This document shows positions 34,653 through 42,907 of a DNA stretch of 64,000 nt, piece after piece. The notes under the pieces were generated by a model. That model was given only the letters and a program-made list of their open reading frames with translations. It did no database searches and was not told where the DNA came from. The translations under genes and the position numbers were made by a program. This stretch comes from M1-B18 sp048264125 (GTDB lineage: Bacteria; Bacillota; Clostridia; Peptostreptococcales; Natronincolaceae). The stretch spans positions 310,001 to 374,000 of the forward strand of contig JBLXDM010000001.1 in the NCBI GenBank assembly GCA_048264125.1. The letters are read 5' to 3'. The first letter of the stretch is position 1. The number at the start of each line of letters is the position of its first letter.

Positions 34653-34970
34653 ATGAATGGTGAAAATTATATGCAGAATAAGACGGAGGGGCATCATAGT
34701 GGCGACCATCCTAATGAGGAGGAAAATAAGTCACAACAACGTGGTGCAAAAACCTTTAGGAGGCGGAGAGTAATAGCCTTTTTAGAAATGATGAAGGTTA
34801 AGCGTTCCACAATTAAACAACAGTTAGAAGAACCAGAATTTCAATCTATTCATCAAATTCTAGTTGGTGAATTAAAAGCAATTGATATGATAATCAATGA
34901 ATTTATTCAATTGTTCGAAATACATGAAAGTGAAATCATGGAAACAAAAAACAGAAACAATGAGGCATAG
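34653..34970 (+). CDS. Small cytoplasmic protein preceding ABC exporter genes
   Basis: 105 residues: a charged, His/Asn/Glu-rich head (1-28), a basic RRRR cluster (37-40), and a helical core VIAFLEMMKVKRSTIKQQLE then HQILVGELKAIDMIINEFIQ. No membrane segment. ATG 34653 has GGAG eight bases upstream. It lies between the operator sites and the exporter pair, 58 bases before the first ABC gene, so it probably belongs to that operon as an accessory or regulatory protein. I do not recognise a described function. Confidence 0.65.
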   Translation: MNGENYMQNKTEGHHSGDHPNEEENKSQQRGAKTFRRRRVIAFLEMMKVKRSTIKQQLEEPEFQSIHQILVGELKAIDMIINEFIQLFEIHESEIMETKNRNNEA

Positions 34971-35028
34971 ATTCATTTCAGCTATAGTTTAATGTAATAA
35001 TTTTTATGGGAAAAAGAGGATATTAAAT

Positions 35029-36747
35029 ATGAGATTGTATGGCAAATACTTTAAAAAATATAAGCTTCCATTTATCATAGCTGTTTTATGTGTTGCTCTA
35101 GAGTCTATCTGCGACCTGCTTGGTCCTACACTTATGGCAAAAATCATAAGTACGGGAATCGAAGAAGGCTCCCTTTCTAATGTGTATTATTGGGGTGTTC
35201 GCATGCTTATAGTTACTCTGGTGGGTGCTTGCTTTGCTGTTACACGAAGCATTTTGGCGAGCAAAGTATCACAGCGTATGGGGGCAGATTTGAGATATGA
35301 TTTATTTGATAAAATTATAAATTTTTCTGAAACGAGTGTGGATCAAATCGAAAGCGGATCCCTTATTACTCGTATGACCAACGACTCTGCACAAATAGTG
35401 CAGTTCGTAAACGGTATTATGCGTATTTTCTTGAAATCACCTATATTATGCATCGGCAGTATTGTCCTTGCAAGTCTGTTGAATTTCAGGTTAAGCCTCA
35501 TTATCTATATCATTGTAGCAATAGTAGCAATACTAATTATCGTTAGTATGAAGTTAAGCTATCCACGTTTCTATAAATTGCAAAAATCTATGGATCAGGT
35601 AAATTCCGTTGTGCAGGAGTATCTTATAGGAGTACGCTTAGTTAAGGGATTTGGTACATATGCTAAGGAAATCGATAAGTTTGAAAATGCAAACACAAAT
35701 CTAATGCATAAGGGTATATCCTCCCAGATGATCATCACCTTCGTATCACCGCTAATGACCCTTACTGTTGGAATTGGTATAACTATTGTGATTTTTATTG
35801 GAAGCAGGCTCTTTTCACTAAATCTTGCATCACCAGGGGAGATCACAGCCTTTACTATATATATGGCTCAAATTCTTTCATCCTTAATTATGATAACAAA
35901 TATTTTTAATACCTTTGTGAGAACGAAGGCCTCTACCGCTCGTATCCAAGAAGTACTTGATTGTGATGAGGACTTTAACCATGGTGGCAAAATAAAAAAT
36001 TTAAATGGAGACATTGACTTTGAAAATGTCACATTTGCATACCCAAATGGTAGCGGGGTACCTGCCTTAAAGAATCTATCCTTTTCTATTAAAGCTGGAC
36101 AGAGCTTAGCCATCATTGGACCTACGGGAAGTGGTAAATCTACAATTGCCTGGCTCCTGCTGCGGTTTTATGATGTAAATAAGGGGAGAATTTTGATTAA
36201 TAGTTGTGATATTAGAGATTTAAACATACATTCAATCCGCAATAATGTAGCCATTGTTCCACAAAAACCAATGCTCTTTTCAGGTTCAATAGCTGATAAT
36301 ATCAGATGGGGGAATAAAGAGGCCAACGATGAAATGTTAAATCAGGCAGCAGCTACTGCCCAAGCAGATTTTGTCCTACAAATGCCTGGAGGCAATGAAA
36401 GTATATTAGGAAAGGCTGGAGTTAATATTTCAGGTGGGCAAAAACAGCGTATTTCCATAGCTCGTGGAATACTTAAAAATTCTCCAGTGCTTATACTTGA
36501 TGATGCAACCAGTGCCCTTGATGCAGTAACGGAGGCCAAGGTTCGGGGAAATTTAAAGACTAAAGCAAGAAAACAGACGGTCATTACCATTACTCAGCGT
36601 TGTGGAACGGCTATGTTTGCAGATCAAATTTTAGTGATTGAGAATGGGGTCAAGGTTGGATATGGTACCCATGACCAGCTTATGGAGAAATGTGATCTAT
36701 ATAGAGACATTTATAAAACACAAATAGAAGGGACTAAGGAGGCCTAA
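35029..36747 (+). CDS. ABC exporter half-transporter with degenerate ATP site
   Basis: 572 residues: six-helix exporter membrane domain (about 1-310) then an ATPase domain. Walker A GPTGSGKST, signature ISGGQKQRIS, Walker B LILDDATSALD. The residue after Walker B is Asp instead of the catalytic Glu, and the switch position reads TITQRCG with Gln instead of His. Such a degenerate site is typical of one half of heterodimeric exporters (LmrCD, BmrCD, TM287/288). Its partner starts four bases after the stop. Substrate unknown, likely a drug or amphiphile. Confidence 0.9.
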   Translation: MRLYGKYFKKYKLPFIIAVLCVALESICDLLGPTLMAKIISTGIEEGSLSNVYYWGVRMLIVTLVGACFAVTRSILASKVSQRMGADLRYDLFDKIINFSETSVDQIESGSLITRMTNDSAQIVQFVNGIMRIFLKSPILCIGSIVLASLLNFRLSLIIYIIVAIVAILIIVSMKLSYPRFYKLQKSMDQVNSVVQEYLIGVRLVKGFGTYAKEIDKFENANTNLMHKGISSQMIITFVSPLMTLTVGIGITIVIFIGSRLFSLNLASPGEITAFTIYMAQILSSLIMITNIFNTFVRTKASTARIQEVLDCDEDFNHGGKIKNLNGDIDFENVTFAYPNGSGVPALKNLSFSIKAGQSLAIIGPTGSGKSTIAWLLLRFYDVNKGRILINSCDIRDLNIHSIRNNVAIVPQKPMLFSGSIADNIRWGNKEANDEMLNQAAATAQADFVLQMPGGNESILGKAGVNISGGQKQRISIARGILKNSPVLILDDATSALDAVTEAKVRGNLKTKARKQTVITITQRCGTAMFADQILVIENGVKVGYGTHDQLMEKCDLYRDIYKTQIEGTKEA

Positions 36748-36750
36748 TCT

Positions 36751-38595
36751 ATGGCGCAACGAATTTCTAGTCAAGAAATAAAGGCACCAAACATTGGAAG
36801 GAAGGCAGTAGGTGGTGGTGGTAACCGGTTTGCACCAACTGCAAAGCCCCAAAATGCCAAGAATACGCTAAGACGTATTATAAAGATATATATGCGTTGG
36901 GCAAAAACACTGTTTTTGACGATGCTACTTACAGTATTTTCATCAGCTATAGCTGTGACCATTCCTTATTATATAGGAAGGACCTTTAACACATTTAAAA
37001 TCGAAACAAGGACAGTGGATACAGAAACCCTAATAGGGCTTTTACTGATTATCGTGGCTTTATATGTAGGCAATTGGCTGATAGTGTATATCAATGGCGT
37101 TATTATGCTGAAGGTCTCACAAAAGCTTGTATTCACCCTCCGGGCAGAGTTTTTTAATAAAATGCAAAGGCTGCCGCTGAATTTTTACGATACACGATCC
37201 CACGGTGATACAATGAGCAGAATTACCAATGATGTAGACAATATAAGCTCCACCATCGCACAGACAACCACACAGCTATTATCAAGCGTTTTAACCCTAG
37301 GGGGATCTTTGGTAGTTATGAGTAGACTAAATGTACCTCTTACCTTTGTTGTTTTATTGTGTGTTCCTTTAGTCATGACCTTAACCCGTATTATAGCATC
37401 TCGAAGCCGTACATATTTTTTGGCACAGCAGAGAAATCTGGGTTCCCTCAATGGGGTCATAGAGGAAAATATCTTAGGTATTAAAATGGTAAAAGCCTTT
37501 AGTAGGCAGCAGGATGTTCTAGAGCAGTTTGAGGAGATTAATGAAAGGCTGTATGAAAGCAGCAATAAGGCACAGGTATGGTCCGGATATATGATGCCTC
37601 TTCTTAATGTTATCAATAATTTCATCTTTGCAATGATGGCTATTGTTGGTGGCATATTGTCAGTAGGGTATGGGGTGACGGTTGGTACCGTTGTTAGCTT
37701 TATGAGCTATTCCAAACAATTTGCACATCCATTGAATTCTGTTGCTGGGATGTTTAATACCATTCAATCTGCGCTTGCTGGAGCTGAACGTGTTTTTGAG
37801 ATTCTTGATTATGAAGAGGAGCCAGCTGATGAAGAAGATACGATTGAGCTAGAAGCTCCAAAAGGGGATGTCATATTTGAAAATGTGTGCTTTTCATACA
37901 ACGCAGATACACCCATTCTAAAAAATGTAAGCTTTAGGGTTAATGCAGGCGAAACAGTTGCTTTAGTAGGTGAAACCGGTGCAGGGAAAACTACTATTGT
38001 CAATCTTCTTACGCGTTTTTATGATGTTGATAGTGGCAGGATTTTGATTGATAATGTGCCTATCACAAAAATAAAAAGAAATAGACTAAGGAAATGTTTC
38101 TCAGTAGTATTGCAGGATACCTGCCTTTTCACCGGGAATATTATGGATAATATTCGTTATTCACAGAAGGGTGCAACTGATGAAGAGGTTTTAAAGGCTG
38201 CTAAAATCGCTCATGCTCACGAATTTATAGATAAGCTTCCAAGAGGGTACCATACAATGGTTTCAGGTGCTACCGATAATTTAAGCCAAGGTCAACGCCA
38301 GCTCATAGCTATCGCCAGAGCAGTACTATGTGACAGTCCAATCCTAATCTTAGATGAGGCAACCAGTAGTGTAGATACAAAAACAGAAAAGGATATACAG
38401 CATGCATTACTGAGGTTAATGAAAAACCGCACAAGCTTTTTGATAGCCCATCGTTTATCCACCATCAGAGACGCAGATCGTATTATGGTGGTTGGTGAAG
38501 GAAAAATAATAGAAAGCGGTAATCATGACAGTCTTATGGAGGAAAGGGGACAATACTACACAATGGTAATCAGCCAAATGGGAAAATTGCCATAG
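36751..38595 (+). CDS. ABC exporter half-transporter with canonical ATP site
   Basis: 614 residues: a ~40-residue Gly/basic N-terminal extension (GRKAVGGGGNRF), six membrane helices, then an ATPase domain with Walker A GETGAGKTT, signature LSQGQRQLIA, Walker B LILDEATSSVD with intact Glu, and switch His in IAHRLSTIRDAD. It pairs with the upstream degenerate half to give one functional ATP site. Gap to the upstream gene is 3 bases. Confidence 0.92.
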   Translation: MAQRISSQEIKAPNIGRKAVGGGGNRFAPTAKPQNAKNTLRRIIKIYMRWAKTLFLTMLLTVFSSAIAVTIPYYIGRTFNTFKIETRTVDTETLIGLLLIIVALYVGNWLIVYINGVIMLKVSQKLVFTLRAEFFNKMQRLPLNFYDTRSHGDTMSRITNDVDNISSTIAQTTTQLLSSVLTLGGSLVVMSRLNVPLTFVVLLCVPLVMTLTRIIASRSRTYFLAQQRNLGSLNGVIEENILGIKMVKAFSRQQDVLEQFEEINERLYESSNKAQVWSGYMMPLLNVINNFIFAMMAIVGGILSVGYGVTVGTVVSFMSYSKQFAHPLNSVAGMFNTIQSALAGAERVFEILDYEEEPADEEDTIELEAPKGDVIFENVCFSYNADTPILKNVSFRVNAGETVALVGETGAGKTTIVNLLTRFYDVDSGRILIDNVPITKIKRNRLRKCFSVVLQDTCLFTGNIMDNIRYSQKGATDEEVLKAAKIAHAHEFIDKLPRGYHTMVSGATDNLSQGQRQLIAIARAVLCDSPILILDEATSSVDTKTEKDIQHALLRLMKNRTSFLIAHRLSTIRDADRIMVVGEGKIIESGNHDSLMEERGQYYTMVISQMGKLP

Positions 38596-38625
38596 CGTGC
38601 CACTGGGACGCTTCGTTTGACACGT
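38596..38625 (+). repeat. Short palindromic repeat (CACTGGGACGCTTCGT type), copy 1
   Basis: CGTGCCACTGGGACGCTTCG followed by TTTGACACG forms an imperfect hairpin directly after the exporter stop. A better-paired copy lies at 39878-39910, and GACGCTTCG reappears in reverse within the dispersed repeat at 17907-18064. REP-like element. Confidence 0.7.
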
Positions 38626-38739
38626 AGCTGCAATCTAAAGATAAACTATATTTAAACAGGATTTTAAATCATGGATATCTGTTGAATACATTGTTTAATA
38701 ATGATAAATTGTAAGTATATACCTAAAACAGGGGGTTAC

Positions 38740-39876
38740 ATGTTCATGAAGGATATTGCTAAGTATGACATAACCATATTCGGTGAGTTTATGGACAAAG
38801 AAATTGAAGGTGAATTTTTTAATTATGACATGAAGCGTTATTCCAAAGTGGTGGGACTTGTTGCTCTAATATTTGGAGTAATGTATATGATGTTTCTAAT
38901 AGCGGATTACTTAGCCATTGAAAGCCGCATTTCCTTTATGATTATATCGGCAATAAGAGCATTATTTCTCATAGCCTCAATGTTAATATACTTAGCATCA
39001 AAGAAAATTGATAATTACACTAATTTTGCTTACTTGATAACAGCATATGAAATTTTAGCTATCATAGGATTCATGTTTATAATTGACCAATATGAATCCT
39101 TTACTCTATTAGCATTTTTAAGCGTAATAGCTATGACCTTAGCAATCTATATTACACCCAATAAGCTCACATATACAACAATAGTAGCTGTTTTTCTTAG
39201 CCTTTCCTTTTTCATATTTCACGCTAAGCGCATGGAGGGTATGGAAGCCTCCTTATTACTTAAAATTATTGCATATAATCTTGTTATAGTGCTTTTTTGT
39301 AATATAGGTGCATATATGACCAATTATTACAAAAGGAGGCAGTTCGTAGACAGTAGAGAGCTTCTAAGGATTTCTATAACCGACCCACTAACCGGTATCT
39401 ATAATAGAGCTAAATTTAATGAGGAAATAAACCGATGGGTTGACAGTTATAATAGATATGAGAGCCCACTATGCCTAGCTATGTTGGATATAGACAATTT
39501 TAAAAGGGTTAATGATGGCTATGGCCACCAAGCTGGCGATAGGGTTTTACAGAGCATAGCAACAACAATAAAAAAGGCAATACGAAGTACAGATATTTTT
39601 GCTAGATGGGGTGGAGAAGAATTTGTAGTACTTTTTCCTAATACTGAAATAGAACAAGCAGAGGAAATAACGGAGCGTATAAGAATATGTGTACAAAATG
39701 ATATATATGATGAAGTAGAAAATATTACTTGTAGCTTTGGGCTTGTAGCGCTAAGAAGGAATGAAAACTCTGATTCTTTGCTAATAAGAGCGGATAGGCT
39801 TCTCTACGACGCTAAAAATTTTGGCAAAAACACTGTAGTATGTGAGGTTGATAGAATAGAGGAGAAGATTAGCTAG
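38740..39876 (+). CDS. Membrane diguanylate cyclase (GGDEF domain)
   Basis: Makes cyclic di-GMP. About 378 residues. The N-terminal half has five to six membrane segments (about 35-200) as a sensor; the GGDEF domain starts at DPLTGIYNRAKFNEEI and has the active loop RWGGEEF. An RSTD motif five residues before GGEEF is the product-binding inhibitory I-site (RxxD). The start is set at ATG 38740 behind GGGGG; 38746 is equally possible, while an in-frame ATG at 38701 has no ribosome site. It is bracketed by two copies of a short palindromic repeat. Confidence 0.9.
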   Translation: MFMKDIAKYDITIFGEFMDKEIEGEFFNYDMKRYSKVVGLVALIFGVMYMMFLIADYLAIESRISFMIISAIRALFLIASMLIYLASKKIDNYTNFAYLITAYEILAIIGFMFIIDQYESFTLLAFLSVIAMTLAIYITPNKLTYTTIVAVFLSLSFFIFHAKRMEGMEASLLLKIIAYNLVIVLFCNIGAYMTNYYKRRQFVDSRELLRISITDPLTGIYNRAKFNEEINRWVDSYNRYESPLCLAMLDIDNFKRVNDGYGHQAGDRVLQSIATTIKKAIRSTDIFARWGGEEFVVLFPNTEIEQAEEITERIRICVQNDIYDEVENITCSFGLVALRRNENSDSLLIRADRLLYDAKNFGKNTVVCEVDRIEEKIS

Positions 39877-39877
39877 G

Positions 39878-39910
39878 TACGTGTCACTGGGACGCTTCGT
39901 TTGACACGTA
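39878..39910 (+). repeat. Short palindromic repeat (CACTGGGACGCTTCGT type), copy 2
   Basis: TACGTGTCA (39878-39886) and TGACACGTA (39902-39910) form a perfect 9-base stem around CTGGGACGCTTCGTT. It lies directly after the diguanylate cyclase stop and shares about 28 of 30 bases with the copy at 38596. Confidence 0.75.
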
Positions 39911-40059
39911 TTTATTGGAGTTCCAGAGAATTATTTGCTTGAAATTAAGTCATATTAAAAAAAACACCCTATCTTGGTTAGTTTAGCTACTATGATTTAA
40001 TATAGTATTGTACTGACATAAAATATACCATCGCGATAAATGGCGTATGAAGATGAAAA

Positions 40060-40099
40060 GGTGTCAATAGAACCGTCCCATTGACACCACATTGACACC
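40060..40099 (+). repeat. Palindromic GGTGTCAA...TTGACACC element
   Basis: GGTGTCAA (40060-40067), TAGAACCGTCCCA, TTGACACC (40081-40088), then a second TTGACACC (40092-40099). It sits just beyond the 3' end of the response regulator gene. It has the same outer arms as the repeats at 38596 and 39878 (GTGTCA/TGACAC) but a different centre, so it belongs to a related REP-like family. Confidence 0.65.
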
Positions 40100-40106
40100 A
40101 GTAGAT

Positions 40107-40802
40107 TTAAGGGATGAATTTGTACCCGATCCCCCATACTGTAATTATGTGTTTTGGAGATTTTGGATTTGCTTCGATTTTTTTTCTTAGCTGATGCATA
40201 TATACCATTATTGCATTATCATCTATTATTGTGTCGCTCCATATATTCTCGTAAAGCTGTTCTTTAGTAAAAACCTGCTCAGGATTTTCCATAAAAAACT
40301 TCATTAGTAGGTTTTCCTTATATGACAAATCAATTAGCTTCTCATTTTTATATAACCTATAGGTTTTTAAATCAAACTTAAATGGCCCATTTAGTATGAA
40401 ATTTGGTAAAGTGCCTTTTTCTGTAGAGAATTCTTTATAGCTTCTCAGCTGGGCTTTTACATGAGCGCATAAAATAGCCGGACTAAATGGTTTTGTTATA
40501 TAATTGTTTGCACCAAGACCAAGTCCCAAAATCTTGTCATAATCCTCATTTCTTCCGCTTACAAATATAATTGGTGCTTTAAATCCCATCCCTTTAATTT
40601 CTTTAATTAACTCAAAACCATCCTCATCCTTTAGCATGACATCCAAAATAATTAAATCAAATATATTATTTTTTAATAAAGTCAGAGCTTCTGACCCATT
40701 AGATGCTTCTTCAATTAGATAGCTTTCATTCACGAAGCTTTTTTTGATCAATTTTCGGATATAATCTTCATCATCCACAATAAGAACTCTATGTTTTGTC
40801 AT
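40107..40802 (-). CDS. OmpR/PhoB-family response regulator
   Basis: 231 residues. Receiver domain with acidic pair D10-D11, phospho-acceptor D54 (IILDVML) and K104 (ITKPFS); then a winged-helix domain with LSYKENLLMKFF, DDNAIMVYMHQLRKKIE and a final VWGIGYKFIP. Phosphorylation should promote binding to tandem direct repeats. It is divergent from a sensor kinase gene 160 bases away, its likely partner. A fitting target, three TAAGAWTTA repeats, lies before the flavocytochrome gene at 42908. Confidence 0.93.
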   Translation of the reverse strand: MTKHRVLIVDDEDYIRKLIKKSFVNESYLIEEASNGSEALTLLKNNIFDLIILDVMLKDEDGFELIKEIKGMGFKAPIIFVSGRNEDYDKILGLGLGANNYITKPFSPAILCAHVKAQLRSYKEFSTEKGTLPNFILNGPFKFDLKTYRLYKNEKLIDLSYKENLLMKFFMENPEQVFTKEQLYENIWSDTIIDDNAIMVYMHQLRKKIEANPKSPKHIITVWGIGYKFIP

Positions 40803-40977
40803 AAAAAGCCTCCTATGACTACTTAATAACCTGATACCTTACACAAATTAACAATATAAATCCAACAATAGAATTTTTGAATATGATAATTATTTATGTT
40901 AATCTGATATAATAAATATAACAAAATTCGACTATAAGTTCAATGACTAGACGGTTTGGAATTTGGAGGTGATTGTT

Positions 40978-42801
40978 ATTAGACTTCGTAGGTTATCCAA
41001 GAAATTTTTATTAATAACAGCAATGTTTTTTATATTGTTATCTATGATAATGATAATAGGATACAATAATTTTACTAACCATAAGAATACGGTCATAAGG
41101 CAGCAACAACAGCATTTACTAACAATAGCAAAGTCCATATCAAGGAGTTTAGACGTTTTTATTAATTATAAAACTAATGGCATGGCGATATTAGCTAAAG
41201 AACCAGTCATTTTAGAGGCATTAATAAAGTATGAAAACAAAGTAATTTATAAGCAACATGAAGAAATTATAAGAAATTTTTACGAAAAACATATAGATGA
41301 AACAGAAGAGGTAATGCTATTAAATGCTAAAGGAGAGTTAATATATGAATCTCCCCACAGAAATTCAATAATGGATATAGACAATGCTGTTATCGATCGG
41401 GTTTTAAAAAATAAAGAGGGATTTATTACCAAGGAGTATTTATCAAAATCTCGACAGTTTTCAATCAACATAGTGTATCCTGTGATAAAGGATAATGAGG
41501 TTCGTGGAATTCTAGTTAGTACCATTAATTTAAATAAAATATATAACAATTTGATTCATCCAGTTCAGCCAGGAAAGAAAGGCTATTCTATGGTGAAAAA
41601 TAGAGAAGGCTTTATAGTAATGCACCCAGTAATAGACCAAGTAGGAATAGAATCAATAAAGGTAAGGAAGGAAAGATATCCGCATCTTGATTGGAGCCAA
41701 CTCGAGGAATTAAATAGAAGGCAGCTAGAAGAAGGTGAAGGGTCTTTCATATACAAATCCAAATGGTGGCAGGATTCTGAAGAAAAATTAACTAAGAAGA
41801 TAAATTCATTTGCAACCTTTGAAAAGGGAGATATTTCCTGGATTATATCTGTTCAAATGGATTATAAGGAAATAGAAGAACCTATTAAAGGTACCCTGAT
41901 TAATATATCATTAATTGCTTTTATTATTATAGTTATAGTAATAAGCGGACTTTATGTGATTTTTAAGATTGAAAAAAGAAGAAGATCATTGGAAATTGAA
42001 GCTAAGTATCTAAAGGAGTTAAATAAAACGTGGGAAGAATTAATTAAAAGTGAGGCAAGACTAAGACATTCACAAAAACTTCAAACTATTGGTGTCTTAA
42101 CCAGTGGTATTGCCCATGAATTCAATAATTTACTCTCTCCTATACTAGGCTATTCAGAGATAATATTAGAAAATATTGATAATACCAGTGCGATATATGA
42201 AGACATATTAGAAATAAGTAAGAGTTCACTAAAAGCTAAAGAAATTCTAAAGCAGGTTTTAATGTTTAGTAGAGCAGACGCCTCCGTTACTGAGTTTAAG
42301 TCTCTAGAGGTAAGTTCTATTATAAAAGAAAGTATTTATCTTATTAAACCAATTATACCTCATAACCTTAAAATAGTATGCAATATTAATAGCAATGAAC
42401 AGATTTTGGGAAATTCAACACAGCTACAACAGGTTCTAATTAATTTGTATACCAACTCCTACCACGCTATGAAAAAAAATGGTGGCACTTTACACATTAA
42501 TGCTAAAGATATATATATTCAAAGTGAAGAAAGTAATCAACTTGGTTTACATCAAGGAAAATATGTAAAAATTCAAGTTAAAGATAATGGTGTTGGTATG
42601 GATGAGAACACTTTAAAGCAAATATTTGAATACTTTTTCACAACAAAGGAAGCGGGGCAAGGGACAGGCCTGGGTTTAGGGGTTGTACGCAGTATTGTAG
42701 AGAATCATAGAGGGAAAATATTTGCACAGAGCCAGTTGGGCGTAGGAACAATAATGGATATATATTTACCCGCTATAAAAAAATCATATGACGAATCTTA
42801 A
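40978..42801 (+). CDS. Membrane sensor histidine kinase with extracellular Cache-like domain
   Basis: About 607 residues: membrane helix (about 10-30), a ~270-residue extracellular part resembling a double Cache sensor (VIKDNEVRGILVSTINLNKI), a second helix near 310-330, then a phosphoacceptor region SGIAHEFNNLLSPILGYSEI and an ATPase domain (NLYTNSYHAM, DNGVGMD, GTGLGLGVV). No ATG/GTG/TTG lies at the right distance from the exceptionally good GGAGGTGAT (40965-40973); the best-placed codon is ATT 40978. TTG 40963 and GTG 40969 overlap the ribosome site. HEFNN-type kinases usually pair with other regulator classes, so pairing with the divergent OmpR-type gene is likely, not certain. Confidence 0.88.
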   Translation: MRLRRLSKKFLLITAMFFILLSMIMIIGYNNFTNHKNTVIRQQQQHLLTIAKSISRSLDVFINYKTNGMAILAKEPVILEALIKYENKVIYKQHEEIIRNFYEKHIDETEEVMLLNAKGELIYESPHRNSIMDIDNAVIDRVLKNKEGFITKEYLSKSRQFSINIVYPVIKDNEVRGILVSTINLNKIYNNLIHPVQPGKKGYSMVKNREGFIVMHPVIDQVGIESIKVRKERYPHLDWSQLEELNRRQLEEGEGSFIYKSKWWQDSEEKLTKKINSFATFEKGDISWIISVQMDYKEIEEPIKGTLINISLIAFIIIVIVISGLYVIFKIEKRRRSLEIEAKYLKELNKTWEELIKSEARLRHSQKLQTIGVLTSGIAHEFNNLLSPILGYSEIILENIDNTSAIYEDILEISKSSLKAKEILKQVLMFSRADASVTEFKSLEVSSIIKESIYLIKPIIPHNLKIVCNINSNEQILGNSTQLQQVLINLYTNSYHAMKKNGGTLHINAKDIYIQSEESNQLGLHQGKYVKIQVKDNGVGMDENTLKQIFEYFFTTKEAGQGTGLGLGVVRSIVENHRGKIFAQSQLGVGTIMDIYLPAIKKSYDES

Positions 42802-42808
42802 TAAATTT

Positions 42809-42849
42809 TAAGATTTACTAAGAATTATTTAAGATTTATCTATTATACT
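42809..42849 (+). promoter_or_regulatory. Promoter with three tandem OmpR/PhoB-type repeats
   Basis: TAAGATTTA (42809-42817), TAAGAATTA (42819-42827) and TAAGATTTA (42830-42838) recur every 10-11 bases on one face of the helix, ending five bases before a -10 TATACT (42844-42849). There is no -35. This is the layout of promoters activated by OmpR/PhoB-type regulators, and such a regulator is encoded 2 kb upstream. The target gene starts at 42908. Confidence 0.7.
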
Positions 42850-42907
42850 TTACTTTAGGTTAGTTAAATATCAAACAAATACGCTTAAGGTAAAGGAGAG
42901 AATTTAG

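Noticed and set aside
40928..41023. ATG 41023 as the start of the sensor kinase
   Set aside because: It would remove the basic flank of the first membrane helix and leave the best ribosome site in the region unused.
42855..42873. TTTAGGTTAG-containing stretch as a DtxR/IdeR box
   Set aside because: Only one half-site matches well; the OmpR-type repeats explain the promoter better.
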